DNA from: DATMER01 sp031390755
Lineage (GTDB): Bacteria > Acidobacteriota > Thermoanaerobaculia > Multivoradales > UBA5704
DNA: 64,000 bases
Reading direction: 5' to 3'
NCBI GenBank assembly: GCA_031390755.1
Contig: JANMTS010000180.1
Coordinates: 3,636-67,635 of the forward strand
Shown in pieces: positions 60,009-64,000 of this stretch. Below the pieces are notes generated by a model. That model was not told where the DNA came from, did no database searches, and saw nothing but the letters and a program-made list of their open reading frames with translations. The first letter of the stretch is position 1, and every line of letters begins with the position of its first letter. Position numbers and translations under genes: made by a program.

Positions 60009-60332
60009 TCAGATCAGGGCGTCCAATCCCTTGCGGTCCAGCAGGTTGAGCAGCTTGAGCGAAGGGCCGCTCGGGTGCTTGTCCCCGATCTCCCACTGCC
60101 GAACCGTAGACACGCTGGTATTGAGAATCGACGCGAGCACGGCCTGACTGATTCTGTAACGTTCGCGCAGAGCGCGAATCGAGTCGCTGGAGTAGTCCGG
60201 GACGGGGATGAGGCACAGGACGTCATAGTCCTTCATCCGGCGTTTGGAGACAAAACCGGCCGAATGGAGATCGCGGGCGGTCTCATGGACCTCACTCAGG
60301 ATGCGGCTGCCTTCCTTGGCCTTCGTGGTCAT
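60009..60332 (-). CDS. XRE regulator, NadS/HigA-like orphan antitoxin
   Basis: The 107-residue protein reads MTTKAKEGSRILSEVHETARDLHSAGFVSKRRMKDYDVL, followed by a helix-turn-helix (IRALRERYRISQAVLASILNTSVSTVRQWEIGDKHPSGPSLKLLNLLDRKGLDALI). This is the NadS/RelB-type XRE antitoxin pattern, normally preceded by a RelE-type toxin. Here the gene before it is an unrelated 123-residue protein. GGAG precedes the ATG. It may therefore be a solitary repressor. Confidence 0.82.
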   Translation of the reverse strand: MTTKAKEGSRILSEVHETARDLHSAGFVSKRRMKDYDVLCLIPVPDYSSDSIRALRERYRISQAVLASILNTSVSTVRQWEIGDKHPSGPSLKLLNLLDRKGLDALI

Positions 60333-60413
60333 GGCAAATCTCCTGGGAGGCCGCCGGGCGAACCCGGGGGCAAGCCGAAGCCCGCCCCCGGCCATCCCTA
60401 ATCTACTCCCTGA

Positions 60414-60785
60414 CTACTCCGGCTCTACCGGCGGAGGCGGCGGCACCGGCTCCGGGTTGCGGCGCGGGCGGCGGCGCAGCGGTGCGATTCCGAATTGCAC
60501 CAGGCGCTCGCTGCGCGCTCCGATCTTGTACTTCGCCGCCGACCTCAGGCGCATGGCCAGGTCCCGGCCGCTGTCCAGAACCATCTCCAGATTCTGGGTG
60601 GCCTCCTGACGCGAGGCCGTGGAGGCCACTTGCAGGGCTTTGATGGTCCGCGCCTCTCGCAGCGCCTGCTCCAGAGCCAGCTTTTCGGGCAGGAGGTCCG
60701 GCAGCGAAGGAAGATTGTCCTCCACGGCGGCCAGCAGGCGTTCCCAGTCAGCAACGACATCGGTGTACGTGTTCGTGTTCGGCAT
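60414..60785 (-). CDS. Unknown helical protein with Pro-rich tail
   Basis: The 123-residue protein is mostly helical and charged (YTDVVADWERLLAAVEDNLP onward; REARTIKALQVASTASRQEATQNLEMVLDSGRDLAMRLRSAAKYKIG), with a C-terminal RRRPRRNPEPVPPPPPVEPE tail. I do not recognise it; similar small proteins recur in acidobacterial genomes. The ATG at 60785 is chosen because AAAGGAG is eight bases upstream. It is the first gene of a pair with the XRE gene. Confidence 0.65.
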   Translation of the reverse strand: MPNTNTYTDVVADWERLLAAVEDNLPSLPDLLPEKLALEQALREARTIKALQVASTASRQEATQNLEMVLDSGRDLAMRLRSAAKYKIGARSERLVQFGIAPLRRRPRRNPEPVPPPPPVEPE

Positions 60786-60877
60786 GATCATCTCTCCTTT
60801 ATCTCGTTCGTTTCAGGTTCCCTGGCCAGATCCCGTTTTCCCGACGGAATCTGTCCGGTGTTCTCGACTACGGCGAG

Positions 60878-60906
60878 AGCATACACAGCCTTGATTGCGA
60901 TGTCTA
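60878..60906 (-). promoter_or_regulatory. Promoter of the 60.8-60.0 kb pair
   Basis: TAGACA (60906-60901), a 17-base spacer, then TATGCT (60883-60878) on the minus strand, about 90 bases before the ATG at 60785. Confidence 0.55.
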
Positions 60907-61051
60907 GCCCTGATTTCGACTTTCTTTGCGGCGAGGCGAGGAGTCCCGTCCAGGCGTGGCAGACTGCACTTTCAGTCTATGAGTTGATTTGTCGCCGAGG
61001 GCGGTCGAGGCCATTCCGGCCCTGAGGCGCCGCTCGGTAAGGAGGACGACG

Positions 61052-61186
61052 ATGTTTACAGGGCTCTTCGCGCAGGTATGGCAGTGGCTGGCGGGTTGTC
61101 TCGCCGGGCAGGCCGGCCTCCCGGATGGAAATCAGCCGCCGACGCAGACGATCGACGACGGAGGTTGGATCGACCCCAACGGTTAG
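61052..61186 (+). CDS. 44-residue unknown peptide
   Basis: The short gene reads MFTGLFAQVWQWLAGCLAGQ and continues to an acidic end, TIDDGGWIDPNG. AGGAGG lies six bases before the ATG, and a perfect 10-bp terminator hairpin follows five bases after the stop, so it is a complete single-gene unit. The first half is hydrophobic and aromatic with one Cys; there is no clear signal cleavage site. I do not recognise the family. The DDGGWIDPNG tail looks like a conserved recognition segment. It sits directly before a TPR protein gene. Confidence 0.65.
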   Translation: MFTGLFAQVWQWLAGCLAGQAGLPDGNQPPTQTIDDGGWIDPNG

Positions 61187-61191
61187 GGCGA

Positions 61192-61223
61192 AGCCGGAGC
61201 CTGAGCAGGCTCCGGCTGTCTTT
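61192..61223 (+). terminator. Terminator of the 44-residue peptide gene
   Basis: AGCCGGAGCC and GGCTCCGGCT form a perfect 10-bp stem with the loop TGAGCA, then GTCTTT. It isolates the peptide gene from the following TPR gene. Confidence 0.8.
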
Positions 61224-61275
61224 GCAAACCGTGCTCTCCGTTGTGACAGAATAGCTCCTTCGACAAGGAGACGCC

Positions 61276-62607
61276 GTGAGCCAACATCCCACTCCGGAGG
61301 ATCTCGCGGCTTTCTCGCGCGGGGAGCTCGACGCAAGAACGGTCCGCACGGTGGTTCGCCACCTCCTGCGCGGCTGCACTTCCTGCTGCGCTGTCACAGC
61401 AGCCGGACTCAGCCTGTACCCCTCTCCCACAAGGGCCATCACCAGCGGTGTTTACGACGACGCCATCGACCGCGCAGCCGTCTCAGTTCTGGGTTATCAG
61501 CGGAAGAAGGACCGGGAGAAACAGAAGATCCAGCGGATCGTCGATCGGCTCGACGCAGAGGGGATCGCCGCACTCACGAATCTCACGCCGGCCAGCCGCG
61601 GACCCGCGCTTGCCGAAGCACTTCTGGAACGCAGCTGGGCGCTTCGCCATCAGGATCCCGAGCAGATGGCTGAGCTCGCGCGCCTTGCGGTTCTCGCCGC
61701 CCGCGACCTGGACCCGCGCGCGCACGGCCTGACGGAAGTCACCGATCTTCGCAGCCGAACCTACGCCGAATACGGCAACGCCTGCCGAGTAACGGAACGT
61801 CTCGACGAGGCGGAACAAGCCTTCGATCGCTCCTATACCCTCCATCAGGAAGGAAGTCAGGAACCTCTGGCGCTGGCTCGATTGTTTGACCTCCGGTCTT
61901 CGCTCTACCGAGCAAAGCGGCAGCTTTCCAACGCCCGCACGGCGCTTAGGATCGCTCATTCGATCTATCTCAACCATGGGGAAACTCATCTGGCAGGCCG
62001 GGCGCTCGTCAACATGGGTATCTACACGGGCTGTGCAGGGGAGCCCATGAGGGCGCTCGAGCTGCTGGAAAAAGGCCTCTCGATGGTCGACGGCCAGCGC
62101 GACCCGGAGCTGCTCTTCTTCGGCATCCACAACCAGATCTGGTTCATGGTGGAATGCGACCGGTTCGAAGCGGCGCAGCGGATGCTCTTCCTTCACCGCG
62201 GCCGCTATGAGGGCGCGAGCCGTCTGAATCGGCTCAAGCTGCGCTGGATGGAGGCCCGCATCGACGCCGGGCTCGGCAAGCTGGCGCGGGCCGAGGGCAT
62301 CTTCGAAGAGGTGCGGCACGGTCTGACCGAGGAGGGACAGGACTTCCCCGCCGCGCTGGCCTCCCTGGACCTGGCCCTCACCCAGATGCGCCAGGGCCGC
62401 ACGAACGACGCCGGCGAGACCGTCATGGAAGCGGCGGAGACCTTCCGCGCCCTGCGCATCCACCGCGAATCCCTCACCGCGCTGCTCTTCCTGCGCGAGA
62501 CCTTCTCCCTCGGCCTGCTCAAGAGCAGCCTGCTGGAAGACGTGATCTCGTTCCTTCGCCGCGCCGAGCACGATCCGTCGGCGAAGTTCGAGCCGCGGGC
62601 GATCTAG
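61276..62607 (+). CDS. Zinc-motif/TPR protein of unknown function
   Basis: The 443-residue protein opens with HPTPEDLAAFSRGELDA and RHLLRGCTSCC, a His-x4-Cys-x2-Cys motif like the zinc site of anti-sigma factors. Residues 100-430 are helical tetratricopeptide-type repeats (AEYGNACRVTERLDEAEQAFDRSYTLHQEG; GRALVNMGIYTGCAGEPMRALELLEKGLSMVDG). There is no membrane helix. Proteins of this form are frequent in some acidobacteria. The GTG start has AAGGAG five bases upstream. It could sense the small peptide encoded just before it, but that is speculation. Confidence 0.78.
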   Translation: MSQHPTPEDLAAFSRGELDARTVRTVVRHLLRGCTSCCAVTAAGLSLYPSPTRAITSGVYDDAIDRAAVSVLGYQRKKDREKQKIQRIVDRLDAEGIAALTNLTPASRGPALAEALLERSWALRHQDPEQMAELARLAVLAARDLDPRAHGLTEVTDLRSRTYAEYGNACRVTERLDEAEQAFDRSYTLHQEGSQEPLALARLFDLRSSLYRAKRQLSNARTALRIAHSIYLNHGETHLAGRALVNMGIYTGCAGEPMRALELLEKGLSMVDGQRDPELLFFGIHNQIWFMVECDRFEAAQRMLFLHRGRYEGASRLNRLKLRWMEARIDAGLGKLARAEGIFEEVRHGLTEEGQDFPAALASLDLALTQMRQGRTNDAGETVMEAAETFRALRIHRESLTALLFLRETFSLGLLKSSLLEDVISFLRRAEHDPSAKFEPRAI

Positions 62608-62707
62608 TCGTCCAGGGCCGCCCCTGCATCCAGACATGGCAATGCCCTCGCCCACGGCCAGCGTGGGGAGGGCAGGGTTGAACGGGGAAGGCTGGGGCCG
62701 GGAGGCC

Positions 62708-63199
62708 CTAGCCCATCTTGTCCAGAACCTTGTGCAGCGCCTTGGCCATCATCTTCTCCAGGGCCTGCTCCAGATCCCCCGACGAAGACTTGTCCTCAAC
62801 CGGCGCAGGCGGCGGCTCCGGCTCCTCGAACTCGAGCTCGGAGAGATTGAGGGATCCGCCCCAGGGGGCGCTGCCGGTCCGCTGGTACTCTTCCAGCGTC
62901 TCGCGCAGTCGCGAAGCTCCGGCGGTGGGCGCTCGCCGCCGCTTCGGGAACGCGAGCTGGAACATCTCTTCCGGCTCGACCCCGATCACGCGCGAAATCG
63001 CCACCACATGGTCGACCTTCAGGTCGATCATTCCGGAGAAAAGCCGGCTCAAATAGCTACCGCTGAGGCCGAGCTTCCGCTCCACGTCCCGGTTTGTGAA
63101 ACCCAACACCTTCATTGCGGTCTTGAGCATCGTCCGCAAACGGCGAACTTCGGCACTGGGCTCTGTGGGTGTGTCGATCTTTTTTCTCTTGGGCGACAT
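62708..63199 (-). CDS. XRE-family transcriptional regulator
   Basis: The 163-residue protein has an N-terminal helix-turn-helix (LRTMLKTAMKVLGFTNRDVERKLGLSGSYLSRLFSGMIDLKVDHVVAISRVIGVEPEEMFQLAFP) and a charged, Pro/Glu-rich tail (FEEPEPPPAPVEDK) ending in an amphipathic helix (LEQALEKMMAKALHKVLDKMG) that may oligomerise. TAAGAT lies nine bases before the ATG with no Shine-Dalgarno. It is divergent from a gene whose promoter carries a palindrome, a plausible target. Confidence 0.85.
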   Translation of the reverse strand: MSPKRKKIDTPTEPSAEVRRLRTMLKTAMKVLGFTNRDVERKLGLSGSYLSRLFSGMIDLKVDHVVAISRVIGVEPEEMFQLAFPKRRRAPTAGASRLRETLEEYQRTGSAPWGGSLNLSELEFEEPEPPPAPVEDKSSSGDLEQALEKMMAKALHKVLDKMG

Positions 63200-63251
63200 T
63201 GTGGCCGGATCTTACACCAAGGACCAGCCAAAGCACAACCCGGTGCCACTC

Positions 63252-63279
63252 TTGACAGGGGCAACCGGTTGCATGCAAT
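63252..63279 (+). promoter_or_regulatory. Promoter with palindromic operator in its spacer
   Basis: TTGACA (63252-63257), a 16-base spacer and TGCAAT (63274-63279). The spacer contains the perfect 12-bp palindrome GCAACCGGTTGC (63261-63272), so a repressor bound there would block RNA polymerase. It drives the gene at 63375 and lies 53 bases from the divergent XRE gene. Confidence 0.6.
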
Positions 63280-63374
63280 CATTGGCGGCGTGATTGGAAT
63301 AAGAAACTTTTGCGGCGGAGCGAGGGCTGGCGTCACGCTCGCCGCGTAAGCCGTCACCGGGAAGGGAGACGAAG

Positions 63375-63875
63375 ATGAACGGTACGCCTGTGATGCTGGT
63401 TCTGCGCGAAGGTGGTGAGAGTGCGCCGGTGTGGACGTTGTCGGTGAGAGGAACGGCGGATCGTGCACGAGTGGAGCTGCGCACGGACCGGGTGCGCATG
63501 GTGGTGGTGCCGGAAACGTCCGGGACGGGCCTCCTGGATCAGGTTCTGGGGACGGCGAACGACCTCGAAGAGATTCAGGGAAGGCTGCGGCGGCTCGCCG
63601 ACGAGGTCCCCGATCCCTCCGACGACATGCTGGAGCACCGCATCCCCTACGACGTGGAGACCGCCCTCCTCACCACGCTGGAGTGCGTGGCCGAGGACGA
63701 CCTCGGGGCCGCGATCGAGAAGCTGCGCCTCGCGGTCGCCGCGACTCCCGCGGAGCTGCGCGAGGAGTGGGAGAAGGAGGAGTGGGAGAAGACGGACGTC
63801 GACGCTCCTTCCCCGGACGATTGGGACGGCGGCACCCGGGACGGCGACGGCGGCCGGGACGGCGGCGAGGAGTAG
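63375..63875 (+). CDS. Unknown acidic protein
   Basis: The 166-residue protein has a beta-rich first part (MLVLREGGESAPVWTLSVRGTADRARVELRTDRVRMVVVPE), a helical middle (LDQVLGTANDLEEIQGRLRRLADEVPDPSDDMLEHRIPYDVETALLTTLECVAEDDLGAAIEKLRLAV) and a Gly/Asp-rich tail (DDWDGGTRDGDGGRDGGEE). I do not recognise it. GGGAG is seven bases before the ATG. It is probably controlled by the operator promoter upstream. Confidence 0.65.
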   Translation: MNGTPVMLVLREGGESAPVWTLSVRGTADRARVELRTDRVRMVVVPETSGTGLLDQVLGTANDLEEIQGRLRRLADEVPDPSDDMLEHRIPYDVETALLTTLECVAEDDLGAAIEKLRLAVAATPAELREEWEKEEWEKTDVDAPSPDDWDGGTRDGDGGRDGGEE

Positions 63876-63880
63876 CGCGG

Positions 63881-64000
63881 CCGCACCCGGCTGGGAGACG
63901 ACCTCCCAGAGCTGGGAGGTCGCCGCACCCGGCTGGGAGACGCCCTCCCTGAGCTGGGAGGCCGCCGCAGCCGGGGGGGGGACGACTTCCCTGAGCTGGG
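63881..64000. repeat. 42-bp tandem hairpin repeats at window edge
   Basis: Units at 63881-63922 and 63923-63964 are nearly identical and a third starts at 63965 and runs off the window. Each begins CCGCACCCGGCTGGGAGACG, and each has a hairpin such as GACCTCCCA/TGGGAGGTC. The unit is 42 bases, a multiple of three, but no gene clearly spans it here. Confidence 0.8.

Overview
The window is about 64 kb of high-GC DNA from a Gram-negative bacterium. It encodes Kdo/LPS synthesis, TonB receptors, a Tat system and lipoproteins. Short-form HisG with HisZ, an M2 peptidase, S9 and S41 peptidases, TPR proteins beginning HPTPEDLAAF, and an unusual tRNA-His/HisRS pair suggest an acidobacterium (Acidobacteriota, perhaps near Thermoanaerobaculia). 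That placement is an inference from gene content, not a computed phylogeny.

Region 1 (1-11 kb) is dominated by histidine. A minus-strand operon aroDE-hisZ-hisG-hisD-hisC is translationally coupled by 1-4 bp stop/start overlaps. A good sigma70-type promoter, a 30-codon leader peptide with four His codons and a terminator hairpin precede it, so it looks like a classical histidine attenuator. The 3' arm of that hairpin also contains the Shine-Dalgarno of aroDE. After a YCII-like gene and a HigBA-type toxin-antitoxin pair come tRNA-His, hisS and hutH in one transcription direction, then egtD (ergothioneine synthesis). The tRNA-His appears to have A73 and a G1-U72 pair, and the HisRS resembles the divergent alphaproteobacterial kind.

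Region 2 (11-20 kb) holds a minus-strand run of envelope or unknown proteins (DUF456, DUF4349, a membrane protein, an S9 peptidase, a SnoaL-like protein). It is followed by a PaoABC-like Tat-exported molybdenum aldehyde/xanthine oxidoreductase operon that ends in an unknown 72-residue Cys-rich protein.

Region 3 (20-22 kb) is the most accessory-looking stretch. It has a perfect 28-bp inverted-repeat element, a five-repeat CRISPR array without cas genes, a 340-bp field of nested TTGTTGCA palindromes that I do not recognise, and an orphan antitoxin-like ORF.

Region 4 (22-33 kb): M2 peptidase, class I aminotransferase, matrixin-like protease, DsbD-like reductase, RarA, a Uma2 fragment, a rhamnosidase-like envelope protein and a sulfatase-fold lipoprotein. 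Region 5 (33-41 kb) is a plus-strand Kdo/lipid A operon: kdsB-pyrG-kdsA-kdsD-kdsC-LpxL-like acyltransferase-second sulfatase-fold lipoprotein. Region 6 (41-52 kb): retropepsin pair, TatC and TatA/B, S41 peptidase, a group II intron 3' remnant, SpoIIE phosphatase, PBP4, NupC, a ZnuD-like TonB receptor, and a repeat-containing glycine-zipper protein.

Region 7 (52-64 kb): a PD-(D/E)XK-XPD helicase fusion, a secreted acidic protein, an STN-type TonB receptor converging on fecR and an ECF sigma gene, then a small-gene zone. That zone has an orphan antitoxin, a 44-residue peptide gene with its own terminator beside a zinc-motif/TPR protein, an XRE regulator facing a promoter with a palindromic operator, and 42-bp tandem hairpin repeats at the edge.

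Two themes cross the window. Several genes without a Shine-Dalgarno have a TANNNT hexamer 5-9 bases before the start codon, which suggests leaderless mRNAs. A family of GC-rich inverted-repeat (MITE/REP-like) elements sits in gene junctions and appears to have clipped or re-started neighbouring genes.
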